64,000 nucleotides of DNA from Lineus longissimus (Eukaryota; Nemertea; Pilidiophora; Heteronemertea; Lineidae): assembly GCF_910592395.1 (NCBI RefSeq), contig NC_088326.1:9243001-9307000 (forward strand), in the 5' to 3' direction. The position numbers and the translations under genes are program-made. Below are positions 11,738 through 20,782 of this stretch, piece after piece. The notes beneath the pieces are model-generated. The model saw only the letters and a program-made list of their open reading frames with translations. It made no database searches and was not told the DNA's origin. The stretch's first letter is position 1. Each line of letters opens with the position of its first letter.

Positions 11738-12277
11738 TTAATGAAAAGTGCCCACATGTGATGTGTTTCTGTTGATGTGGGTCACAGCACTGTTCGCCAC
11801 TTTATAGTCTTTACCACATGAGCAAGTGTACGACAAGTTATAGGTCTTCAAATAAAACCGTATCAAAGACGATGGGTTCATCTCCCAAAGTTCAATGGCA
11901 CTAAATTTCCCACCTTCTCGGCCTTGATCATATTGCTGACCATATTTGCAACGCATTTGGAAGAGTTTGTTAAAGTCCGATAATCTTTGCTTAGCGGAGA
12001 TATTTTTGGCCAATACTTTAAGCTCTTTAAGAGTCTCCTCCGCAGGTTCCTCCTCCTCCCCTTCGCCTTCCTGCTCGTTGCTGGTGCTTGGTCTCTCGCT
12101 TTTTCTTCCTTTCTTATTTTCTTCCTTTTCTTTCTTCTCGTTGCTGGTGCTTGGTTCGACCTTCAATACCTGAGTTTTCACTCGAATGTAGTATGAACTT
12201 GGTACTATACACTGGTATAATCGCTTTTTGTATGCTACCCACAGAAATCTAGGAATTAGTCGTTGAACTTGAAACAC
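11738..12277 (-). CDS. Small acidic/basic protein with C-terminal CSCGK motif
   Basis: The open frame is 179 codons. Residues 1-35 lie in an inverted-repeat element (12172-12418), so they may not belong to the original gene: a CAG acceptor-like site sits just after them, before VLKVEPSTSN. The middle, about residues 40-85, is low-complexity Lys/Glu with two STSNE repeats. The C-terminal 60 residues are well structured, with WEM, FYLKTYNLSYTCSCGKDYK and THINRNTSHVG, which could be a small zinc-binding module (C-x-C with downstream His). A near-identical copy is at 44958-45497 (Asn-Pro against Arg-Pro near residue 131) and a relic at 10408. The family is not recognised. Its repeated presence beside the PD-(D/E)XK-like gene suggests both travel together. 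Confidence 0.5.
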   Translation of the reverse strand: MFQVQRLIPRFLWVAYKKRLYQCIVPSSYYIRVKTQVLKVEPSTSNEKKEKEENKKGRKSERPSTSNEQEGEGEEEEPAEETLKELKVLAKNISAKQRLSDFNKLFQMRCKYGQQYDQGREGGKFSAIELWEMNPSSLIRFYLKTYNLSYTCSCGKDYKVANSAVTHINRNTSHVGTFH

Positions 12278-12418
12278 ATGTCTGTTTTTTGTTACCCCCG
12301 TCTTGAGACTGAAATTTAACGGCTAATTACTAGATTTCTATCAGCAGTATACAAAAGGTGATTATACCAGTGTATAGTGTCATATTCATACTACATTCGA
12401 GTGAAAACTTAGGTCTTG
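12172..12418. repeat. Foldback element (inverted repeat arms of about 65 bp)
   Basis: The left arm, 12172-12240 (CTGAGTTTTCACTCGAATG and on), is complementary to 12345-12418 with a few mismatches; the spacer is about 105 bp. Inside and just after it are TTACCCCCGTC and GACGGGGGTTAC (12289 and about 12487), a second nested inverted pair. The same structure is present in duplication copy 2 at about 45392-45638, so it predates the duplication. Confidence 0.7.
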
Positions 12419-12660
12419 AATTATAGTATCAACGGAGATATCGATGTTTTAAAAAACGAAGTGAGTTCTGCGTGTCCGCCATTGTGACGGGGGTTACTGA
12501 AGTTACCCCCGTCCGGTATCCAACAGTGTGCTTGGTCTCTTGCTTTTTCTTGTCACTGGCCTCCTCCTCTCCCATTCCTGCCTCCTGTTTTGTCTAAGTG
12601 AATTGTAATCTAAATTTTGATAGTTTTATCTATGTAATTTGAACACTATAGCATGGTGAT

Positions 12661-12700
12661 TTTAAATGAACTATGAACTATGAACTATGAACTATGAACT
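12661..12700 (+). repeat. Heptamer microsatellite (ATGAACT)n
   Basis: Four to five consecutive copies of ATGAACT are present, with the same array in duplication copy 2 at about 45888-45920. Confidence 0.9.
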
Positions 12701-12765
12701 GATGACCTAGAAAACACACCACCTGTTGACAGATGGTCGAACCTCTTGCTAATCCACTGCCCTCA

Positions 12766-13090
12766 AAGATTTCGATTACAGTAGTGTGCATTTCAAGCAA
12801 TCACTAAAACCCATTTCTGTCCCTTCAATGGACTGATATTTCTGTTTAAACCATTATGGGGTCGTAAGACACCAGCCTAGTCGTTTCATGTGCCCTTTTC
12901 AGGTAACACTGATTTTAAGAAAGTAAGATTTCGATTACAGTAGTGTGCATTTCAAGCAATCACTAAAACCCATTTCTGTCCCTTCAATGGACTGATATTT
13001 CTGTTTAAACCATTATGGGGTCGTAAGACACCAGCATAGTCGTTTCATGTGCCCTTTTCAGGTAACACTGATTTTAAGAAAGTAAGATTT
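12766..13090 (+). repeat. 160-bp tandem repeat, two copies
   Basis: The block beginning AAGATTTCGATTACAGTAG is repeated at 12766 and about 12927. In duplication copy 2 the same block (45987-46460) has extra partial copies of the ATGGACTGATATTTCTG section. The repeat lies just 3' of the PD-(D/E)XK-like gene. Confidence 0.85.
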
Positions 13091-13143
13091 CGATATCTTA
13101 TAATCAAATTTTGAGATCTATGCTGGTGTCTTTCGACCCTAGG

Positions 13144-13832
13144 CTAATATGCGAAGTCCGGCCTGGTCTCACATAGTTTGAGCAGCTTCATCATGTCTTT
13201 CAAGAAGTTGGCGAACACATACCTGTGGTTCCCCATATTAAATGGGTACCTGTTCACGTCTATGATGGTAATTTCCTCATCGTCCTTCGCAGCTATAAAC
13301 AGTTCAGCTCCCAGGTAGCATATTAAAACTCCAACCACTCTGCAGGGAGACGAATCAAGTGTAAGCTGTGACAAAAGCTGATGTCGCAGCTGCTCTCTAT
13401 CTTCAGGACGTAAGCGCCCTGACTTCACTTCTGCCACAAGGTAGGACTCCGGCCCCCAGATCAAAACATCAAGAACAGGCTTGTAAAAATGGTCCCAGTC
13501 AACAGCGGTACCATCAGAAGATCCAGAGCTTATCGAGGATTTCCCTGGCGATTTGCTTGGCGATTTCTCTGGCATGGATTTCTCTGGCGAGGACATCTCT
13601 GACAAGTCCGAGTCTGATTCTGAGGTATCATCCTGGTAGTAATTGTACTGTATCGCCGATGTCCTCAGTTTTTTGTTTTTGCCACTGCCACCGCCCATAT
13701 TGTATATGTTAATGTCATCGGACTCCTCCATCAGGGCTTTCAGCAGGGAATGTATGCAGTTTCTTCCTGCGCTGTTCCCAAATTGGTAAGTGAAACCTTC
13801 CATCAATAGCCTCTGGTATTCGAGTTTCCAAA
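13144..13832 (-). CDS. PD-(D/E)XK nuclease-like protein, exon 2 (copy 1)
   Basis: This is the second, terminal exon of a two-exon minus-strand gene whose first exon is 20169-20481; the joined reading has 333 codons plus a stop. The acceptor is AAATGCAG at 13833-13840, and phase 1 is conserved across the junction. Residues 105-150 are well packed, 165-210 are an acidic then Ser/Pro/Lys linker with repeated SPEKS/SPSK motifs, and 215-330 form an alpha/beta domain. There Asp226 (PVLDVLI) is followed after 12 residues by E239-V-K241 in LVAEVKSG, the D...E-x-K signature of the restriction-endonuclease-like fold. I infer nuclease or DNA-binding activity; the specific family is not recognised. Copy 1 is open throughout, but its intron carries a minisatellite and a complete Harbinger element. 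Confidence 0.6.
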
Positions 13833-13944
13833 CTGCATTTAAAAAAAAAATAGACATGGTCAGTAATTGCGAGCAATCACAGAGATACCCCCGCACCCTG
13901 TATGACCGATAGTGCCGAGCACATGGTGAGGAGGAACAGGCCGT

Positions 13945-14815
13945 TTTCAAAATGGCCGCCGTGGCAGCCATACTGGATATTGCACGGCGGCCATTTTCGA
14001 GAGCAGCCATCCTATGGTCACTCCCAACAACCACAGCAGAAATGAATTCAATCGGACAAGCCGTTCTCTTCGAAATGAATGGAAGCTGTTTTCAAGATGG
14101 CCGCCGTGGCAGCCATACTGGATGATATTGCACGGCGGCCATTTTCGAAAGCAGCCATCCTATGGTCACTCCCAACAACCACAGCAAAAATGAATTCAAT
14201 AGGACAAGCCGTTCTCTTCGAAATGAACGGAAACCGTTTTCAAGATGGCCGCCGTGGCAGCCATACTGGATATCGCACAGCGGCCATTTTCAAAAGCAGC
14301 CATCCTATGGTCACTCCCAACAACCACAGCAAAAATGAATTCAATCGGACAAGCCGTTCTCTTCGAAATGAACGGAAACCATTTTCAAGATGGCCGCCGT
14401 GGCAGCCATACTGGATATCGTACGGCGGCCATTTTCGAAAGCAGCCACTTATGGTCACTCCCAACAACCACAGCAAAAATCAATTCAATCGGACAAGCCG
14501 TTCTCTTCGAAATGAACGGAAACCGTTTTCAAGATGGCCGCCGTGGCAGCCATACTGGATATCGCACGGCGGCCATTTTCAAAAGCAGCCATCCTATGGT
14601 CACTCCACCACAGCAAAAATCAATTCAATCGGACAAGCCGTTCTCTTCGAAATGAACGGAAACCGCTTTCAAGATGGCGGCCGTGGCAGCCATACTGGAT
14701 ATCGCACGGCGGCCATTTTCAAAAGCAGCCATCCTATGGTCACTCCCAACCACAGCAAAAATGAATTCAATCGGACAAGCCGTTCTCTTCGAAATGAGCG
14801 GAAACCATTTTCAGC
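13945..14815 (+). repeat. Minisatellite, six units of about 140-147 bp
   Basis: Each unit contains GGCCGCCGTGGCAGCCATAC, GGCGGCCATTTTC, AGCAGCCATCCTATGGTCAC and AATCGGACAAGCCGTTCTC. Six units are countable here and four in the duplicate at 47310-47890. Long open frames on both strands across it, with internal repeats, are by-products of a period near a multiple of three. It is followed by GGACGGACGGACGCACGG and CTTCGTATGCGGGGTATAAT, which looks like the terminal part of a mobile element. Confidence 0.85.
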
Positions 14816-15496
14816 CGCACGCACGGCACGACGCACGGAAGGACGGACGGACGCACGGACAAGCCAATTCCTATACCCCCCTATACTTCGTATGCGGGGT
14901 ATAATAATCAGATTAACTTGCATACTAAACCAGGTCAATCCATGAAATGTCTGTGACATTGTGTGCTAAGCTGGAAGGTTACACATTGACGTAATTCTCA
15001 AGACTCCCATTGGAATTTTAATGTAAATGTAAAGTTTATAATAGGGAACTTTCGCCACGCCGTCCGAGATCCAAATCTCCGAGAACGGGCCAAAAATGTG
15101 AATGACGTCATCAGTATTTGGGTATCAGATTGCGATCCCGAAACCGGATGCCGTGAATCAGGCGATATATCTCGAGTGGCTTTTCCGGGAACGGCTGCGC
15201 GGCTATCAAAAATTATTCAAATGGCAAACCTGTGGGATACTCTCGCGGTATGTACAAAATGAGGACGAATATGGGTGCAAAACATTCTTGAGTTGATAGT
15301 GAAGCCATCCTGCACGATTTTAATTTGTTTTTCATGCTGTAAACATGGTAAAACAGTGCCAATTCTAAGGCGCAGAAATGTAGGCCTACATCAGCAGTGT
15401 ACATTAACATGTAAATGTACTGTGTGTCAGAACCGTAGGCCTAATAATGTATGTAGGGATGGCTCTCTCATCTCTTGTCTGATGAATGAATGATAG

Positions 15497-15630
15497 GCCT
15501 TTTCGTCAAGGGCTCCCGAAGGGCTTAATCCCATTGTTCCGTAGGCCAACAATGGGGCTCTGTCCGAGGCTCGAACAATGGGATGAAGCCCTCTGCCTGA
15601 GTCTGGGAGCCCCTTGTCGAAAAGGCCCTA
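15497..15630. repeat. Imperfect hairpin inside the Harbinger element
   Basis: GGCCTTTTCGTCAAGGGCTC at the left pairs with GAGCCCCTTGTCGAAAAGGCC-type sequence at the right. The inner arms around CCCATTGTTCG also pair, giving arms of roughly 50 bp. It may be a small foldback insertion or a structural element near the left end of the transposon. Confidence 0.65.
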
Positions 15631-15908
15631 TACATTGACCGGCCTGATTGACTGAGTCAGTGATTGATTCTTCATTCAGGGCATGTAACATGGCTACTGA
15701 CACCCCTGGCCAATGTTTGACTGGAGGCGGCCTTTACTAGTTAGAATCTTTGGAAGGCGACTTGTCAGACTCGCCTCTGAAGGCATTCGAAGGCCCCTAA
15801 GGTCAACGAATAAAAGAGTGGCCTCTTAGTCACCTGTCTTTGATACTGGTTGGTAGGCTAGCTACTGGTCCTAATTTTTTTTTCATTGTCACTTTCACGT
15901 TTCAGGAG

Positions 15909-17727
15909 ATGAGGTTTGAACCTGGCAGTGGTGATGAGGAAACTGGTCCCGGACCCAATGATGGCGGCAGTGGGGATGCACCACCAAAAAACCCCAAAAG
16001 TACAGGCAAGGCAGGGTATGTATCCATGCTTTCTCCATGAAGGCCTGTGGGCCAGCCCTGTAGATGTTCGCCATAAACCCATAATTGTTGAAAATTCAGG
16101 GTGGGTATGCACAGATTCAGAAGACGCTTTTTGAAGGAACCCCCTCTTGATCCTCCCAGATCCCTCAAAATGGCAAACTATAATAATCATAGTACTTTGA
16201 TCTGGTAACTAATCATCTGCTAATGTACAATTCTTTTCTGCTTTTTCTAGGGCCAAGACGATAAGGTATAACCCGTCCTTCGATGTTACACTTCTGCGAG
16301 AAATCAGAGCTCGAAACCCATACGAAGATGCAGATAGATGGGCAGTAATAACCCAGAACTTCAATTCTGCTATGTTGAAGATAAAGCCCGGAGCTGTTCC
16401 GGTTAATGACCGATCGGTGAAGGAGAGGGTAGACCGATTAATTAACGCATTCAAAACACAGCAGATGGCTGCACTAAGAAAGTAAGTTTTGTTGCATTGA
16501 TGTCTCGGACAAAATTCAGTGTTAATTTAATAATTATAAATTTTGAGACAAGATAAAAAAATAGTTTCTAGCAACTTAGATGTAGGCTTAGGGTAATTTT
16601 TACCTTGCCTTTTGACTTCCCTATGACCTATGAATTTACAATAACCTGCATATTTTCAAATTCTTTTCTCTTTGCTTCAATCCATGGGTCGTTGGTAGAA
16701 TATCCCATCATTTTTAAGGTTTTCTTCAGTCCTCTGTGAACAGTAATAAAGTACTTTGATTTCCAAGCAAAAATGTTCATGCCAATTATACTCTTTCAGA
16801 TCTGGCACTGCTGAGGAATATGAAGAGCGGGAAATCCTCCTTCAAGAGATCCTCACCATGAAGTCTGATTCCCATGAAAGAAAGAAGACCGCATCAACCA
16901 GTTCAAACAAAAACGACAAGAGATTGATTGAAGCGGGGACTGAAATAAGGAAACGCGCGATGGAAACCCTGATTGGTGATAAAGGTAAGAATACGTACTG
17001 AAACAAATTTCTGATTTTTGTCCACTTGATCCCATAAATTTAGGTGGCAAAAATCTGATGTGGCCCTGGATAATTGCTACCCATTTCCCTCAAAAAGATA
17101 TCACTGAGAAAAGACTGTCCTTCAGTTGGGGGGGGGGGGGGGTGATGTCATTAGGGGGGCATAGAATGTCTAGGAGGGGCAAATGTCAGGGGTGAGGGAG
17201 GGAAACTCATGATTCCCATTCACATGCTTTGGTCCCATTTCTCTCCAAAGGGAGGGTTAATACACTAGCTAGGCCTAAGTCGAACCTGTTGGGATCAGAG
17301 ATTTTTCTTCGACTTTTAAGACAAGGTTCAACTAAGGTGAGGATTATTAAAAAGAAAAGCATAAGTCAGAATTCGACTTATGCAAGACTGACTTGGGCAA
17401 GTTTGACTGTGATTCTGCAATTGAGGTTTCATTTGACTACTGCATGTTTTAGTAACCTCCATAGTTATACTTCTCTTTTACATTGCAGATGAAAACAAGG
17501 CTCCTTCCAACACCCCAAGAAAGAAAAAGAAAGAGGTGATGACTGACTACACTAAAATGAAACAGGAGGAAATTAACCTAAAAAATGAAGAACTGGCATT
17601 CAAACGGGAACAATTTGAACTTGAAAAAGAGGAGAGGCGCCATAGAATGGAATTAGAAAAGACAAAAGAACAACAGTTTTCAGCAATATTTCAACAATTT
17701 ATTGAGAGTCAACAACTCAAGAAATAG
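15909..17727 (+). CDS. Harbinger MYB/SANT-like DNA-binding protein, four exons
   Basis: The model has exons 15909-16015, 16251-16481, 16800-16984 and 17489-17727. Donors are GTATGT, GTAAGT and GTAAGA, acceptors TTTCTAG, CTTTCAG and ATTGCAG, with phases 2, 2 and 1; the product is 253 residues. The second exon carries a MYB/SANT-like trihelix: RYNPSFDVTLLREI, then a Trp (DRWAVITQNFN) and VKERVDRLINAFK. The C-terminal exon is a highly charged Lys/Glu coiled coil ending at IESQQLKK. In PIF/Harbinger elements this second protein helps bring the transposase to the nucleus and to the element ends; that role is inferred from the family. The ATG at 15909 follows a TTTCAG acceptor at 15900-15905, so an untranslated first exon may exist. 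All exon junctions are clean, so the gene looks intact. Confidence 0.88.
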
Positions 17728-17751
17728 ACTTTGAAATTATCAGTACGTCTA

Positions 17752-17967
17752 CTGTAGAATCCCCTCTGTCTCGACACTTCTGTGGTGACTTGAATAAATG
17801 AATGAATGGTTTTCCCCCGTGTTTTCCTAGCATATTTTTGGGGGGGGTATTCCCATTGTTTCTCTACGCACAAAATGAAATATATCGATGTTTAAAACCG
17901 GCTTCTGTGAGGTGTTTGAGAAACAAGGGTCAAGATTGGAAGTGTCGAGACAGAGAGGATTTTACAG
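17752..17967. mobile_element. 216-bp MITE, TA target duplication, directly after the MYB-like stop codon
   Basis: The inverted ends begin CTGTAGAATCC at the left and CTGTAAAATCC (reverse strand) at the right and share about 29 bp with two or three mismatches. TA flanks both sides (17750-17751 and 17968-17969). TA duplication plus CTGTA-type ends fits a Tc1/mariner/pogo-derived MITE. A third copy of the end sequence lies at about 18470-18500. The element sits 24 bp past the stop codon, so it probably lies in the 3' untranslated region. Confidence 0.78.
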
Positions 17968-18518
17968 TATGTTATTCATGTCAAAGTATTGTGTGCGAGT
18001 TAAGTTAGTATTTGATTGTTTTTTAAAAGATGTTGCAATGTTACAGAGTTTATTGATATAGAAATAAATGTTGGTTATTTTGATTTAATATCTTTGTATC
18101 AATTCAATTTTATGCCTTAGGCTACATCTGTGAAGAAAGAGCGTATACATCTGAGATCACAACCTATCACGATGCTCTGCAATGCTGGATTAAGCTTTTG
18201 TGTGAGAGAAGGCCATCCCCTGGAAGCCATTCAATTCACCCAGGCAATTATCAGGATTTCAAGAATGGACTTGTTAGCATGGTTAGCTTACAGGGATGAG
18301 TGCCAGTCAGATGTTACTCCCAGCTACCATGGCTTCATTATGGTAACCCCACTCCACCCCAACCCCCTGGGAATCGGCAAACATTGGCCTCGCATTCGAT
18401 TTATTATGGTATATTGGAAAAGAATGCATACTAAAGTAAACCGTTTCATGGAGACACTGCTGCAAAGTACTGTAGAATCCCCTCTGTCTCAACACTTCTC
18501 GGTTTTGACTGGTCTGAT

Positions 18519-18555
18519 CTTGAAGTAATTATATTGTCAATATAATTACTTCAAG
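18519..18555. repeat. Perfect 37-bp palindrome
   Basis: Two 18-bp arms (CTTGAAGTAATTATATTG and its complement) flank a single central T. It lies between the two convergent Harbinger genes. It could act as a bidirectional terminator-like hairpin, but that is only inference. Confidence 0.9.
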
Positions 18556-18864
18556 GAAGATGAAAATAAAAATGTCGTTTCTCTTGATGGACTAAGACCA
18601 TTCCCAACTTAACGTGGAAGAGAAACGAGTCATCTTCAGTTTTTTTTATATCTGGGGGGGGGGTCAAGCAGCAGCAAGTTCGAGAAGGTCCCAAAAAATA
18701 CACAATTCCAGTCATTTGGGAAATAGCGATCGCGCTGCCATCTTGTGTTGCAGTCAAGAACAGCAAAATCAATTGACCGCCCGCGCTAAATTTGAAATTC
18801 ACTGAGACCGGAGGCGCGCTGCGGGGATGCGCGCACAGAACCAGAAAACCGTTACGTTCATTTA

Positions 18865-19950
18865 CTAGTCCAAAATGCCAACATAATCCTCCAAAGTTGG
18901 TGGGTCAAGTTCGAAGTAACCGCCCGTCAAGGAACCTCTCAGACACGTGTGGATATTGGTCAGCAAGCCTGCAAGCAGGTAATACTTTGCCACAGGCTGC
19001 AAAAATACCTTCAGGTCTTTTTTGAAATCTACAAATGCCCAGTACTGTAAGATCTTGCCAAATGTCCATTCAACAGATGTTCTTGGGGCCGCCATCGCAG
19101 TATTGAATGCCTGTTGATGCTCGTTTAGCCCAAGCGCGCCTGCCCTAAATGGAGAAATCATCCACGGTCGAACAGGATAAGCAGGATCCCCATAAACGTA
19201 GTAACTTTCACCGTTTTCGGTCCGTGGCAGACGATCCAGCTGGTCGTGAAGGCCACTGTCCGCTAAGATGCCAGCGTCATGCCGTCTCCCTTCAACTGGT
19301 CCCCAGAGATTGGCGAGGATGCCATTTGGTAGGACCATGGACTGAAATTTTAGAGAGTGTACGCGCTTGTGTCCATTGAATACTGATCGTTGACCTCTTA
19401 TTGGTCGACAAATTGGTCTTACCGTTCCATCGATGAAGCCAAAGCAGTTATCCAAGGGTGCGCCAGACTCATGTATAGCATCCGCGTAGACACGAAGATG
19501 TTCTTCATTTAGCCATGACTGATCTAACTGGTGTAGGAGGTGTCCATGAGTTTGGTAAATGTAATCGACGGTTTCATTGATTGCGAACGATATGACAGAA
19601 GTCGGCCTTCCGAAAACATCTTCACTTTGACTGAGCCTATTGGGATACGCCATCCGTCTCAGAGTCATGCAGAGGGCGTCAAGACCCTTAACCTCACAGC
19701 GATTCCGACACTGAACCACATTTGGAATGCGTAACACATTTGCAATTTCAATGATTTCATCTTTGTAGAATCTGAATTGTTCCTTGCTTTGTGCGTCAGT
19801 CAGTCGATTCAAGTCGAATCTTGGCCAGTTGGGATTAAACGTGCTCTCCTTATCTTGGGCGTCAGCAAAAAATAAATGTTCATGCATAACCTGCATCAAT
19901 TCGTCATCTTCGAAAGCAAAATTTCCTAGCCGTCTGAGATCAGCCGCCAT
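18865..19950 (-). CDS. PIF/Harbinger DDE transposase
   Basis: The uninterrupted protein is 361 residues. The catalytic triad can be placed: Asp174 in FGFIDGTVR, Asp255 in YVYGDPAYP and Glu294 in RTSVEWTFGK. HKRVHSLKFQSMVLPNG and GPVEGRRHDAGIL between the first two Asp are characteristic of the DDE_Tnp_4 nuclease of this superfamily. The N-terminal 110 residues contain RRMAYPNRLSQSEDVFGRPTSVIS, a helix-turn-helix-like segment. It reads toward the MYB-like gene (convergent) and starts 160 bp inside the right terminal repeat. No stop or frameshift is present, so this element could be, or recently was, autonomous. Confidence 0.93.
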   Translation of the reverse strand: MAADLRRLGNFAFEDDELMQVMHEHLFFADAQDKESTFNPNWPRFDLNRLTDAQSKEQFRFYKDEIIEIANVLRIPNVVQCRNRCEVKGLDALCMTLRRMAYPNRLSQSEDVFGRPTSVISFAINETVDYIYQTHGHLLHQLDQSWLNEEHLRVYADAIHESGAPLDNCFGFIDGTVRPICRPIRGQRSVFNGHKRVHSLKFQSMVLPNGILANLWGPVEGRRHDAGILADSGLHDQLDRLPRTENGESYYVYGDPAYPVRPWMISPFRAGALGLNEHQQAFNTAMAAPRTSVEWTFGKILQYWAFVDFKKDLKVFLQPVAKYYLLAGLLTNIHTCLRGSLTGGYFELDPPTLEDYVGILD

Positions 19951-20168
19951 TTTGACAGAATCACCATAGCAACGAGCTGCAGGTGACGTAAAAAAATACC
20001 CGTCCTCGGAACGGCGTGGCGAATGCGCGCAACGTACTTTCCGGGAACGGGATCGAGAACGAGATCCGTTCTCGGCGGATCGGATCTCGGACGGCGTGGC
20101 GAAAGTTCTCTAATGTCTGAAATCGCCTTGCCCAGGGGCACAAGTCAGGAGTAGAACACACGACTTAC

Positions 20169-20481
20169 CCTTTTTCGAGAAGCCCCACGAATCAGTATCG
20201 TCGTTCCATTTCATGCTATTCATTACTTCATCAAACTTGGAGGTGTCGATGGCTTCGGAGATTTTCATCAGTTGGTCACAGATCTCTTTTGAACTGTTGT
20301 TATATCTCACACTATACTCCACCGCGTCATCATCTGTGGAAGATAACGGCAATATGTAAGATTTATATGCAGCCAAGAGGAGCCTTGCCATTTTTCCAGA
20401 TACCAAACACCGGGTGGAGAGCAATTTACCTATGGCCTGCCCACATTTGGGAGATGCAGGCTGCCTGAGCTCTGGCCCCAT
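20169..20481 (-). CDS. PD-(D/E)XK nuclease-like protein, exon 1 (copy 1)
   Basis: This first coding exon starts at ATG 20481 (MGPELRQPASPKCGQ) and ends at 20169 before a GTAAGT donor in phase 1, which matches the acceptor of exon 2 at 13832. The 104 residues include a basic segment (GKMARLLLAAYKSY) and acidic stretches (STDDDAVEY, WNDDTDSWGF). The intron is 6.3 kb, of which 5.07 kb is the Harbinger element. In duplication copy 2 the same exon is split by a composite insertion. No domain is recognised in this exon. Confidence 0.55.
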
Positions 20482-20646
20482 GCTGGCAAGATAAGGCTAA
20501 TGTGGCTTGACAACTGAAGTGTGATGAGTGTAAACAATCTCAAGAGGTTGCTTCAGTTCCATATGTTGGTGCTTTACCAAAATTAGATTTCGGGTTTATG
20601 TACTCCAATTTGGGATGTTTGAGAAAAAAGAATTAAAAGAGACATT

Positions 20647-20749
20647 TTTAGCTCAGCTGACTAAGTCAGCCGAGCTTGTCAAATAAGTTGTTCAGTGGCG
20701 TCCGTCTGTCCATCCATCCATCCATCCATCCATCCATCCATCCATCCAT

Positions 20750-20782
<33 letters not shown>

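Larger units (their letters stand above)
15042..20110. mobile_element. PIF/Harbinger DNA transposon, apparently complete
   Basis: The 5.07-kb insertion interrupts the duplicated unit. The uninterrupted sequence GTTTATAATGTCTGAAATC is preserved in copy 2 at about 48097. It is bounded by TAA on both sides (15039-15041 and 20111-20113), the 3-bp TWA duplication expected of this superfamily. Terminal inverted repeats at 15044-15072 and 20082-20110 match at 28 of 29 positions and extend imperfectly to about 46 bp. It encodes both expected proteins, a MYB/SANT-like protein on plus and a DDE transposase on minus. Two extra bases (TA) precede the left repeat. It lies in the intron of the PD-(D/E)XK-like gene. 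Confidence 0.93.

Noticed and set aside
11946-12196. Hydrophobic Leu/Phe/Ser-rich frames suggesting membrane proteins
   Set aside because: They are antisense to the Lys/Glu-rich low-complexity part of the CSCGK gene; antisense of GAA/GAG/AAG runs always reads as Phe/Leu/Ser.
14079-14945. 288-codon repetitive frame with RSLRNERKPFSRWPPWQPYW repeats
   Set aside because: The minisatellite period is near a multiple of three, so several frames stay open on both strands; composition does not resemble a protein.
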